Shown here one piece after another: positions 1-6,616 of a DNA stretch of 19,413 nt. Both the position numbers and the translations under genes were made by a program. Source of the stretch: an uncultured Bacteroidales bacterium (GTDB lineage: Bacteria; Bacteroidota; Bacteroidia; Bacteroidales; P3). The notes beneath the pieces were generated by a model. The model was not told the origin of the DNA. It saw only the letters and a program-made list of their open reading frames with translations, and searched no databases. The stretch's first letter is position 1, and each line of letters starts with the position of its first letter. The stretch lies in contig CALGCG010000096.1 of the NCBI GenBank assembly GCA_937884485.1, forward strand, positions 1 to 19,413, given 5' to 3'.

Positions 1-2
1 CC

Positions 3-149
3 GGCGAGGGCCGCATGCCGATCGAAGCAGTCCGCACCCTGTCCGTGCCGCAGATGATTGACGGCCGAGCAAAGGAAACCATAGAGCAGACAATCAGCAC
101 CAAGCTGGGCCAACGCTTCGAGCACCACATACAACAGGCCATGAAGTAG
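3..149 (+). CDS. C-terminal end of an unrecognised protein (partial)
   Basis: An open frame enters from the left edge and closes with TAG at 147-149, giving 48 residues beginning GEGRMPIEAV and ending HHIQQAMK. The composition is that of an ordinary soluble helical C-terminus, and I recognise no family. Codon use (GC-ending, few rare codons) resembles the packaging genes downstream, so it is probably a phage gene on the same strand. An internal ATG at 15-17 exists but has no convincing Shine-Dalgarno, so the true start is taken to lie outside the window. The frame stays open after the TAG until TGA at 300-302, but this is explained by the lack of T in that stretch. Confidence 0.5.
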   Translation, partial: GEGRMPIEAVRTLSVPQMIDGRAKETIEQTISTKLGQRFEHHIQQAMK

Positions 150-245
150 GGCCACACCAAAGGCCCGCCCCGGCCGCCACACGGCCGCCACGCCGCGCGC
201 AGCAAGACCAACGCAAACCACAGCACCAAGGCCACACCAAAGGCC
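150..245 (+). repeat. 16-bp direct repeat pair upstream of small terminase
   Basis: The sequence ggccacaccaaaggcc occurs at 150-165 and again, exactly, at 230-245, 80 bp apart (not a multiple of 3, so not a coding repeat). Between them cggccgccac occurs at 171-180 and 182-191, an 11-bp period close to one helical turn. These are plausible protein-binding repeats, but no binding protein is shown by the sequence. Confidence 0.5.
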
Positions 246-411
246 AACAAGGCCGCCCAGCGACGCCGAGCCGCCGCTCCGACCGCCGCGAAGGTACTGT
301 GAAGCAAAATAAACGCCTGCGGTGCTGGCGAGCCCAAAAGACGCGCAGACTCAAAAAAATTTTTTCAGGCCGTTTCGTTTCGTCTGGCACGCATTGAAAG
401 GAGGTGACGCC
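150..411. other. Gene-poor leader upstream of terminase; candidate packaging-site region
   Basis: No convincing gene lies here. From 148 to 277 the + strand has no T at all (my count: 61 C, 34 G, 35 A), which by itself leaves all three forward frames open. The stretch contains a 16-bp direct repeat and a 10-bp repeat spaced 11 bp apart, and ends with an A7T6 tract (353-365). In lambda the cos region with its small-terminase binding sites and bend site lies directly upstream of Nu1, so this is a reasonable location for cos or pac; that is inference. A 32-codon basic frame (GTG 299 to TGA 397) is present but weakly supported. I see no clear promoter. Confidence 0.4.
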
Positions 412-987
412 ATGGCAGAAACACCAAAAAAGAACCTGCAAGGCTCGGACATAATCGCGAAACTGTTCGGCGTCACAGACCGGCGCGTGCAGCAGCTCGC
501 AAAAGAGGGCGTCATTCCGGCAGCCCAGACGCGGCCGTATAAGTTCGACCTGCTGCCAACTGTGCAGGCATATATAAAACACCTCAGTGAGAAAGCCAAC
601 GGCAAGGAGCAGAAAAACGCCGACACCGTGCAGGCCGAAGCTGACAAGCTGCGAGCCGAGGCTGACCTCAAACAGAGCAAGGCCAAGATCGCAGAGCTCC
701 AGCTCAAAGAACTGGAGGGAAAAATGCACCGGAGCGAGGACGTGGAAGCCATGACGAACGACCTCGTCTATACAATCCGCAGCATGATCATGGCACTGCC
801 CGGCCGCCTCGCTATGGACGTTGTGCAAACAACCAGCGCGAACGAGGCCTCGGCGGTGATCCGTTCGGAGTGCAGCAAGATCCTGAACGAGCTCGCGGGC
901 TACCAATACGATCCCGAAGCATACCAGCGGCGGGTAAGGGATCGGGAAGGCTGGAGCGAGTCACTCGCTGATGAAGCCGACGACTAA
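412..987 (+). CDS. Terminase small subunit, Nu1-like
   Basis: 191 residues. The start is ATG 412, with a near-ideal AAAGGAGGTGA seven bases upstream; an in-frame GTG at 322 has no ribosome site and is rejected. The N-terminus (about residues 12-65) is a winged-helix/MerR-like DNA-binding segment typical of Nu1 (SDIIAKLFGVTDRRVQQLAKEG, shown here only as the family hallmark: helix-turn-helix then a Y-x-F wing). A charged Glu/Lys/Ala coiled coil follows (about 70-108), then a C-terminal domain likely to contact the large subunit. The protein would recognise the packaging site in phage DNA and recruit the large terminase in the host cytoplasm. Its end overlaps the large subunit gene by 17 bases, implying coupled translation. 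The family call rests on motif, size and position. Confidence 0.88.
   Translation: MAETPKKNLQGSDIIAKLFGVTDRRVQQLAKEGVIPAAQTRPYKFDLLPTVQAYIKHLSEKANGKEQKNADTVQAEADKLRAEADLKQSKAKIAELQLKELEGKMHRSEDVEAMTNDLVYTIRSMIMALPGRLAMDVVQTTSANEASAVIRSECSKILNELAGYQYDPEAYQRRVRDREGWSESLADEADD
953..970 (+). promoter_or_regulatory. Hairpin between a Shine-Dalgarno-like site and the large terminase start
   Basis: agcgag (955-960) pairs perfectly with ctcgct (964-969) around a TCA loop, immediately before ATG 971. A GAAGG site at 946-950 is 20 bases from the ATG in linear sequence, but only 5 bases away if the 15-base hairpin is folded. This may decide how the large terminase start is used; it is a prediction from pairing alone. 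Confidence 0.35.
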
Positions 988-2905
988 AAAAGCCGCGAAA
1001 AAACTCAACGCAGCCATAGGCCCGGCTGTCCGTAACTTCAAGCCACCAGAGGAACTGACGGTGGCAGAATGGGCCGACAGACACCGCCGCCTGTCGCCGG
1101 AAAACTCCGCAGAGGCAGGCCCGTGGCGCACGTCACGGACGCCATACCTCCGGGAGCCTATGGAAGCGTTCACGGATCCGAAGGTGCGCAAGATCGTAAT
1201 GGTGGCGGCCTCTCAGGTAGGTAAATCTGAGCTGATACTGAACATTATCGCCTACATAATCGACCAAGATCCCGGCTCGATCCTGTTCGTGCAGCCTACG
1301 CTCGACGACGCGAGAAAGTTCTCCCGCCTGCGTATCGCTCCAATGATCAGAGACAGTAAGCCGCTGAAAGCGAAAGTCTCGGACATTAAGGCGAAGGACT
1401 CCGGGAACACGATCCTCCAGAAGTCCTTCCCCGGCGGTATGCTAACGATCACCGGCTCGAACAGCGCCTCAGCTCTGGCCTCCACTCCCGCCCGGTATAT
1501 CCTCGGCGACGAGCGCGACCGCTGGGCCGTGAGCGCCGGTACTGAGGGCGATCCGTGGGCTCTGGCAGAGGCCAGACAGGCCACGTTCTACAATGCGAAG
1601 GCCGTCGAGGTATCAACCCCGACAATTAAAGGCGCCTCGAACATTGAGAGCAGCTACTACCAAGGTACACAGGAGCGCTGGTGTCACCAGTGCCCGGACT
1701 GTGGCGAGTATGGCGAGATCATATTCGACCGGATCCACTTCGACCACTCCGTCACGAAGGTGCGCGGAAAAAAGGTCTACAAGATAAACGGCCCGATCAC
1801 ATGGGCCTGTCCGCACTGCGGCTGCATAAATACCGAGGACACCATGAGGCGCCAGCCTGCGAAGTGGATCGCCGAGAACCCGACGGCCTACGCCGAGGGC
1901 GTGCGCTCCTTCTGGCTGAACGCCTTCTCGTCTCCGTGGACACCATGGGAGAAGATTGTCCTCAAATTCCTGCAAGCCAAGGACGACGCGCAAAAGCTGA
2001 AAGTAGTCTACAACACCCTGCTGGGCGAGCTCTGGGAAGATCGCGGCGATCTGGCCGACGAGGACACCATGCTGGCCCGCCGCGAGGACTACGGCACCAA
2101 CGCCGACGGCTCCCCGGTGGAACTACCGGAGGGTGTGCTGGTGCTCACTTGTGGTGTGGACACTCAGGACAACCGGCTGGAGTACGAAGTCGTGGGCCAC
2201 GGCCACTACGGCGAAACGTGGGGAATAAAAAAGGGCTACATAATGGGAAAACCAGACAACCCCGAAGTGTGGCAGCAGCTTGACGACGTGATCGACCGCG
2301 TGTACCGCTTCAAAGATAGCGGCCGCGGGCTCAGGATCTCGATCACCTGCGTGGACTCTGGCGGCCACTACACGCAAGAAGTGTACGCGGCATGCAGAGC
2401 TCGCAAAAACAAGCGCGTCTTTGCTATCAAGGGCAAGGGCGGCGACGGGATCCCGTTCGTGACGCCTCCGTCCAAGGTGGCGATCAAGGACAACAAGAAG
2501 ATCACCTGCTGGCTCTACACTCTCGGCGTAGACTCTGGCAAGGCCACGATCATGTCAGCCCTGAAAGTGCAGGAAGCTGGCCCGAAGTATTGCCACTTCC
2601 CGCGCGGCGAGTCCTACGGCTACGACTCGTACTACTTCAACGGCCTGCTGTCTGAGAAGCTGGAGCTCACCCAGACCAAGCGAGGCAACACATGGGCGTG
2701 GGTGAAGATCCCCGGCCACAACCGAAACGAAGCGCTCGACTGCCGCAACTATGCGCTGGCGGGCTTCAAAATCATAGATCCCGACACTCTGGCGGTGGAG
2801 AGGCGACTCAAAAACCTGCCAGAAAAGACAACACCGAAGAAACCAGCGGCCCAGCCGCAGCAGCGCCGGACAAACAGCGCGGCCGAGTTCTTCGACGAAT
2901 GGTAA
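971..2905 (+). CDS. Terminase large subunit, gpA-like ATPase/nuclease
   Basis: 644 residues, the usual size of the lambda gpA family. It powers DNA translocation into the prohead and cuts the concatemer. The N-terminal ATPase domain shows a variant Walker A (AASQVGKS, residues 79-86) and an acidic Walker B-type strand (RYILGDERD, 175-183, with D180/E181). A Cys-rich zinc-ribbon-like insertion has C238, C241 and C244 and then C280, C283 and C285. The nuclease domain starts about residue 388 (GVDTQDN with D397), with a second acidic strand at CVDSGGH (D462) and a late acidic site near D590 (NEALDCRNYAL). The tail past 620 is a Lys/Pro/Gln-rich linker. ATG 971 overlaps the small subunit gene and has only a weak, hairpin-separated ribosome site. 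Confidence 0.96.
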   Translation: MKPTTKKAAKKLNAAIGPAVRNFKPPEELTVAEWADRHRRLSPENSAEAGPWRTSRTPYLREPMEAFTDPKVRKIVMVAASQVGKSELILNIIAYIIDQDPGSILFVQPTLDDARKFSRLRIAPMIRDSKPLKAKVSDIKAKDSGNTILQKSFPGGMLTITGSNSASALASTPARYILGDERDRWAVSAGTEGDPWALAEARQATFYNAKAVEVSTPTIKGASNIESSYYQGTQERWCHQCPDCGEYGEIIFDRIHFDHSVTKVRGKKVYKINGPITWACPHCGCINTEDTMRRQPAKWIAENPTAYAEGVRSFWLNAFSSPWTPWEKIVLKFLQAKDDAQKLKVVYNTLLGELWEDRGDLADEDTMLARREDYGTNADGSPVELPEGVLVLTCGVDTQDNRLEYEVVGHGHYGETWGIKKGYIMGKPDNPEVWQQLDDVIDRVYRFKDSGRGLRISITCVDSGGHYTQEVYAACRARKNKRVFAIKGKGGDGIPFVTPPSKVAIKDNKKITCWLYTLGVDSGKATIMSALKVQEAGPKYCHFPRGESYGYDSYYFNGLLSEKLELTQTKRGNTWAWVKIPGHNRNEALDCRNYALAGFKIIDPDTLAVERRLKNLPEKTTPKKPAAQPQQRRTNSAAEFFDEW

Positions 2906-2917
2906 GGAGGCGAAAAC

Positions 2918-3190
2918 ATGACACGACGCTCGAAAGAAGCAATACGCAAAGAGCTGGAGGAAACCCGCACAAGGCTGGAGCAATATCTGGCCCGCGAGAA
3001 GGAAATGATCAGCTCTGACGGCGTGCAAAGCTACACCATAGGCTCCAGAAATCTGCAACGCTACCAGACGGGGCTCGCAGATATTCAGGCTATGATCGAC
3101 AAGCTCCGCAAGCGGATCCGCGAACTGGAGGCTGAACTGGCGGGGCAATCAGCCCGCCGAGCGGTGGGAGTAGTCCCCCGCGACTGGTAA
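2918..3190 (+). CDS. gpW-like head-tail joining protein
   Basis: 90 residues with ATG 2918 behind a good AAGGAGG. The N-terminal two thirds are charged helix, with the pattern SYTIGSRNLQRYQ at about residues 38-50 followed by a second helix with Arg/Glu repeats. That layout (helix, short beta hairpin with x-Y/F-x-I-G-x-R, helix) resembles the gpW family and the related small DUF6148-type proteins found between terminase and portal. Lambda gpW (68 residues) plugs the filled head and makes the site for FII. The position between the gpA-like and gpB-like genes matches W in lambda. The protein is slightly longer than gpW and ends in a basic RDW tail. The assignment rests on position and a short motif, so it is moderately sure. 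Confidence 0.68.
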   Translation: MTRRSKEAIRKELEETRTRLEQYLAREKEMISSDGVQSYTIGSRNLQRYQTGLADIQAMIDKLRKRIRELEAELAGQSARRAVGVVPRDW

Positions 3191-3297
3191 CGGGTAAACG
3201 CCGGGCGACCGGCTTTACTACGGCAGCAACCGGGTGAGGGTGTGCTCCTTCCCTCTCCGGCCTGCCGTTTTTTATTACACACAAGGAGGTGAGAAAA
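3191..3297 (+). ncRNA. Structured leader RNA upstream of the portal gene
   Basis: Two hairpins fill this gap. Hairpin 1 (3194-3218) pairs gtaaa with tttac and gccgg with ccggc, with one bulged C, around a GCGA tetraloop of the GNRA class. Hairpin 2 (3220-3268) has an outer stem acggcag/ctgccgt and an inner stem ccggg-t-gaggg/ccctctccgg (one bulge, one G-U), closed by the 10-base loop 3241-3250. Six T follow (3268-3273). The loop bases ctcctt (3245-3250) are the exact complement of aaggag (3283-3288) in the portal Shine-Dalgarno. It could be a cis-acting translational control element, a terminator, or both. I cannot match it to a named RNA family. Confidence 0.55.
3220..3274 (+). terminator. 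Intrinsic-terminator-like hairpin before the portal gene
   Basis: The 7-bp outer stem and 10-bp inner stem of hairpin 2 are followed directly by TTTTTTA, the form of a Rho-independent terminator. A terminator in the middle of the head operon would lower expression of everything downstream unless transcription is antiterminated or partial, so the alternative of a translational element is kept open. Confidence 0.5.
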
Positions 3298-3300
3298 ATC
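3283..3300 (+). promoter_or_regulatory. Portal ribosome binding site with an apparent ATC start
   Basis: AAGGAGG (3283-3289) is strong, but the codon at normal distance (8 bases) is ATC at 3298-3300. The in-frame GTG at 3289 overlaps the site itself, and the first in-frame ATG (3322) is 32 bases beyond it. In most other genes here the gap is 6-9 bases. Confidence 0.55.
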
Positions 3301-5001
3301 AGGTACGACAAACACACGGGAATGTATCTACCCGACAGCGTAAGACCGCAGAACAAAGGCTACGGCGAGGCGGGGGCCAGCTGGCGCAAAAAAGCCGTGA
3401 AAGGCTTCAACGCTCCCAGCGGATCCCCTCACGAGGACATAGACTTCAACAACTACACACTGCGACAGCGTGCCCGCATGTTATACATGGCGGCGCCGAT
3501 CGCTACCTCAGCGATCAAAACCAACCGCACAAATGTGGTAGGCGTCGGCCTAAAGCTGAAAAGCAGGATCGACCGCGAAGTTCTGGGACTCACACCGGAG
3601 CAGGCCGAAGCGTGGCAGAAAATGACCGAGAGGGAGTTCTCTCTCTGGGCCGAAAACAAGAGAGCCTGCGACGCCACCGGCATGAACACGTTCTACGGCC
3701 TCCAGCAGCTCGCGCTCATATCGTGGCTGCTGTCCGGCGACTGTATCGGCGTTCTGAAACAGTACGAAGTGGATCAGCTTCTCCCCTATGCTCTGAGGGT
3801 GCACCTGATTGAGTCTGACAGGATCGCGACGCCGGGCGGCTGTGGAGCCGGAACCTCTATCAACTACACGACCGGAAAGAACCCGGACACCGGGAACACC
3901 ATATACGACGGCGTGGAAGTGGACAGCAACGGCATGGTGGTGGCCTACCATATCCGCAGCACCTATCCGTTCGAGGTGGGAGCTCCGACAACCAAGTGGG
4001 CGCGCGTTCTGGCGTATCAGGAGCACACAGGACTCCCCAACGTGGTGCACGTCGTAGAGTGCGAGCGCCCGGATCAGTATCGCGGCGTCAGCTATTTGGC
4101 GCAGGTGATCGAACCACTGCTCCAGCTCAGACGCTACACGGAGTCCGAACTCATGGCGGCGGTGATCGAGTCGTTTTTTACTGCCTTTATCAAAACAGAG
4201 GCGCCCACGGACGACATGCCGTTCAATCAGGTGGAAGGTGATCCTCCCGGAGAGCCAAAAGGCCCGAACGAGTACAGCATGGGCCCCGGCCAGATCAATG
4301 TCATGGAACCCGGCGAGGACGTAACCTTCGCCAGCCCTACCAGACCGGCCGGAGGCTTCGACGCCTTCGTGACAGCTATCTGCTCACAGATCGGCGCCGC
4401 GCTGGAGATCCCGGCCGACCTGCTCCTGAAAAAGTTCAACGCTTCGTACAGTGCGAGCCGCGCGGCTCTGCTGGAGGCGTGGAAGGCGTTCAAAATGCGC
4501 AGGGAGTGGCTGGCTGACGACTTCTGCCGCCCGATCTACGAAGTGTGGATGAGTGAAGCCGTGGCTCGTGGCCGTATCTATGCGCCGGGCTTTTTCACCA
4601 ACCCGGAGATCCGTGCCGCATACCTCGGCAGCGAATGGCTCGGCCCTTCTCAGGGACAGCTCGATCCTACTAAGGAGATCACCGCCGAGATCCTCGCATG
4701 TAGCGAAGGCTTCTCAACTCACGAACAGAGCACGATCCGACTCAACGGCGGCCAGTGGGACGCCAACGTCGAACAACTGCTGCGTGAGAACGAAAAGCTC
4801 GGCGGCCAATCACCCGATCCTCACCAGACCGGCAGCTCCACCGGTCAGGAACCGTCAGCGGAAGGCGAAGGCGGCGAGGATAACAACCCACACAACCCTG
4901 AAAACGCAAGGCAGCGCGGCGTCCAAGCTCTGCGCAGCCTCGTGATCGCGGAGCAAATCAAACAAGCCGTAAAAGGAGGGCAAGAAAATGAAAACACATA
5001 G
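3298..5001 (+). CDS. Portal protein, lambda gpB family
   Basis: 567 residues if initiated at ATC 3298 (559 from ATG 3322, 570 from GTG 3289). The protein forms the 12-subunit ring at one capsid vertex through which DNA enters and to which the tail joins. Family features are the N-terminal region with NNYTLRQRARMLYMAAPIA, the invariant-type Arg/Asp-rich core around GVEVDSNGMVVAYHI, and the late helix SYSASRAALLEAW that precedes the C-terminal crown, typical of gpB-like portals. The last 60 residues are Gly/Gln/Glu-rich and probably disordered. The gene follows the gpW-like gene and overlaps the protease gene by 14 bases. Start choice is unresolved: the ribosome site favours 3298, but an ATC start is rare and could be a sequencing or mutation effect. 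It ends in TAG. Confidence 0.93.
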   Translation: MRYDKHTGMYLPDSVRPQNKGYGEAGASWRKKAVKGFNAPSGSPHEDIDFNNYTLRQRARMLYMAAPIATSAIKTNRTNVVGVGLKLKSRIDREVLGLTPEQAEAWQKMTEREFSLWAENKRACDATGMNTFYGLQQLALISWLLSGDCIGVLKQYEVDQLLPYALRVHLIESDRIATPGGCGAGTSINYTTGKNPDTGNTIYDGVEVDSNGMVVAYHIRSTYPFEVGAPTTKWARVLAYQEHTGLPNVVHVVECERPDQYRGVSYLAQVIEPLLQLRRYTESELMAAVIESFFTAFIKTEAPTDDMPFNQVEGDPPGEPKGPNEYSMGPGQINVMEPGEDVTFASPTRPAGGFDAFVTAICSQIGAALEIPADLLLKKFNASYSASRAALLEAWKAFKMRREWLADDFCRPIYEVWMSEAVARGRIYAPGFFTNPEIRAAYLGSEWLGPSQGQLDPTKEITAEILACSEGFSTHEQSTIRLNGGQWDANVEQLLRENEKLGGQSPDPHQTGSSTGQEPSAEGEGGEDNNPHNPENARQRGVQALRSLVIAEQIKQAVKGGQENENT

Positions 5002-6232
5002 TTTTCGCATGGGCCCGGCAGTGGCCCAAAAGCCTGCCGCGGCTCCGAAGTTCTGGAACATGGCAAGCGTCAGCGACGACGAGGGAGAGATCACTCTCTA
5101 CGGTGACGTAATGAGCCAGCAGCCGGTTGACTGGTGGACGGGCGAGCCTGAGCCCGGCCTCTATATCACGCCGGAGGGCTTCATGGAAGATCTGGCAGCA
5201 GTCAAGGACAAGAGCCGGATCACCGTCAAGCTGAACAGCTGCGGCGGCGACCTTTACACAGGTATCGCTATTCACAACGCCCTGAAAGCTCTCAGCGGTG
5301 AGGTGAACGTCGTCGTGGAAGGTATCGCAGCCAGCGCGGCCAGCGTGATCATGTGCGCCGGTGACACTGTGACAGTGTACCCCGGCTCTCTTGTAATGAT
5401 CCACGGCGTCAGCGTTATGCTGTGGGACTACCTGAACATTCAGGACATGAAGCAGCTTATGAAGGGCATGGACGCCAGCGAGCGCGCGGTGGCTGAGATC
5501 TACAACGCCAAGACCGGGATCGCTGTGGACACCCTTCGCAGCATGATGACCAAGGAGACGTGGCTCACCGGCCGCGAAGCTCTGGACAAGGGCTTCGCTG
5601 ACGCTCTCAAAGAGGACGAGAACGAGCCGGAAATGAGCATGAGCAAAGACAAGAAAGTCCTCTACTGCAACGGAGTGCACCACAACATTGAGGGCCTGCA
5701 CAACGTACCGGGCACGATCCCGATCGCAGCACACGCTACTCCCCCAGCTGCAAAGCCGGGAGTAAATAAAAAACCGACCGCAAAAGCGGCAAAACCAGAA
5801 GGAGGTAACAAACCTATGACAGCAGAAGAAATGAGAGCAGCTCACCCGGACGTCGTGGCTCAGATTGAGCAGGACGCCAGAAACGCAGCGCAGACTCAGG
5901 CCAATGCCGACGCAGTGACCGCAGAGCGCCAGCGCCTCGAAGCGATCGACTCTATCGCGGCTTCTATCCCGGATCAGCAGCTCGTCCACGACGCCAAGTA
6001 CGGCGACAACCCTTGCACCGCGCAGGAGCTCTGCTTCCGCGTAATGCAGCAGAGCGCAGCGTCCGGCCAGCAGTTCCTCGCGAACTATAAGGCAGACGGC
6101 GCAGCGTCCGGCGCTGGCAACGTAGGCGCAGCACCTAACGGCGGCGCACCTGTCAACCAGCAGGAACAGGACGCAGCAGACATTCAGGCGGTAGTCTCTG
6201 CCTACAACAAGACCAAAGGAGGTACTAAGTAA
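4988..6232 (+). CDS. Head maturation protease, ClpP/S49-like, fused to scaffold
   Basis: 414 residues with AAAAGGAGGG before ATG 4988. Residues about 30-210 are a ClpP-fold serine protease. LNSCGGDLYTGIAIHNAL carries the oxyanion-loop glycines, GIAASAAS places the catalytic serine at S116, and VMIHGV gives the histidine H139; the third catalytic residue I cannot place with certainty. After an Ala/Pro/Lys linker (about 240-275), the C-terminal part is a Gln/Ala/Glu-rich helical segment of scaffold character. This is the lambda C/Nu3 design: the protease cleaves scaffold and itself in the prohead. A second strong start inside the gene makes the scaffold alone (separate entry). It overlaps the portal gene by 14 bases and touches the decoration gene by one base (TAATG). 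Confidence 0.9.
   Translation: MKTHSFRMGPAVAQKPAAAPKFWNMASVSDDEGEITLYGDVMSQQPVDWWTGEPEPGLYITPEGFMEDLAAVKDKSRITVKLNSCGGDLYTGIAIHNALKALSGEVNVVVEGIAASAASVIMCAGDTVTVYPGSLVMIHGVSVMLWDYLNIQDMKQLMKGMDASERAVAEIYNAKTGIAVDTLRSMMTKETWLTGREALDKGFADALKEDENEPEMSMSKDKKVLYCNGVHHNIEGLHNVPGTIPIAAHATPPAAKPGVNKKPTAKAAKPEGGNKPMTAEEMRAAHPDVVAQIEQDARNAAQTQANADAVTAERQRLEAIDSIAASIPDQQLVHDAKYGDNPCTAQELCFRVMQQSAASGQQFLANYKADGAASGAGNVGAAPNGGAPVNQQEQDAADIQAVVSAYNKTKGGTK
5816..6232 (+). CDS. Nested scaffold protein from an internal start
   Basis: Inside the protease gene, in the same frame, GAAGGAGGTAA (5798-5808) precedes ATG 5816, which is codon 277. Initiation here gives a 138-residue protein identical to the C-terminus of the protease: an acidic, Ala/Gln-rich helical protein (MTAEEMRAAHPDVVAQIEQD at its start) with a flexible Gly/Ala/Asn segment near residues 94-115 and a helical end. 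Known systems (lambda Nu3 inside C, and similar phages) use such a nested scaffold to guide capsid assembly, in excess over the protease. The ribosome site is as strong as those of the stand-alone genes here, so use is likely; it has not been shown. Confidence 0.75.
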   Translation: MTAEEMRAAHPDVVAQIEQDARNAAQTQANADAVTAERQRLEAIDSIAASIPDQQLVHDAKYGDNPCTAQELCFRVMQQSAASGQQFLANYKADGAASGAGNVGAAPNGGAPVNQQEQDAADIQAVVSAYNKTKGGTK

Positions 6233-6600
6233 TGAACAGACACGACGAAGTAATCGGATCCGTGGGCTATGATAATCTGATCAATGGCCTGACTCCCGGC
6301 GCTGAGCCCTTCACTGTGCAGGTAGCAGCCGGTCAGGGTGTGCTCGAACGCGGCACCCTTCTGGCAACTGCTGACGGTGGCATGGTTATGATCGGTGCCG
6401 AAACTACCGGCAAGGCCAACGCCGTGCTGGCAGAACCCGTAGACACTGGCGCGGGCGAAGCTGTGGAGGCTATCGCATACCGCACCGGACACTTTAACGC
6501 CAACAGCCTGATCGTGGCTGAGGGCTACGAAATCACCGCAGCCGACAAAGAGGCTCTCCGCGTAGCGGGGATCTTGATCTCTGACGCTGTGGCAATCTAA
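6232..6600 (+). CDS. Head decoration protein, gpD family
   Basis: 122 residues with AAAGGAGG upstream and an ATG overlapping the previous stop (TAATG at 6230-6234). It is beta-rich and Gly/Ala/Val-rich, with the pattern FTVQVAAGQGVLERGTLL then KANAVLAEPVD, typical of lambda gpD-like proteins. Trimers of such proteins bind the expanded capsid surface and stabilise it against internal DNA pressure. Lambda gpD is 110 residues, so the length fits. It sits between the protease/scaffold and the capsid gene, the lambda C-Nu3-D-E order. The C-terminal ILISDAVAI is the usual terminal strand of the family. Confidence 0.9.
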   Translation: MNRHDEVIGSVGYDNLINGLTPGAEPFTVQVAAGQGVLERGTLLATADGGMVMIGAETTGKANAVLAEPVDTGAGEAVEAIAYRTGHFNANSLIVAEGYEITAADKEALRVAGILISDAVAI

Positions 6601-6616
6601 GAAGGAGGACAGACAA

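Noticed and set aside
147..149. Recoding of TAG as a sense codon in this phage
   Set aside because: TAG cleanly ends the portal and tape measure genes, and no gene here has an in-frame TAG that interrupts a recognisable domain.
299..397. 32-codon basic frame starting GTG before the small terminase
   Set aside because: The composition (Lys/Arg-rich) is unlike the neighbours and the ribosome site is weak. It is kept only as a note in the findings.
94..906. 270-codon - strand frame across the leader and small terminase
   Set aside because: Its openness in the leader comes from the T-free tract (A-free on the - strand), and the rest is antisense to the terminase gene. The Arg/Trp/Cys-rich product is not protein-like.
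3234..3812. 192-codon + strand frame overlapping the portal leader and portal start
   Set aside because: It lies in another frame of the portal gene, begins inside the hairpin, and is Arg/Gln/His-rich without a ribosome site. It is a shadow frame.
4958..5989. 343-codon open frame on the - strand opposite the protease gene
   Set aside because: Same antisense effect; the + strand has a ClpP-like protease with catalytic motifs and a strong ribosome site.
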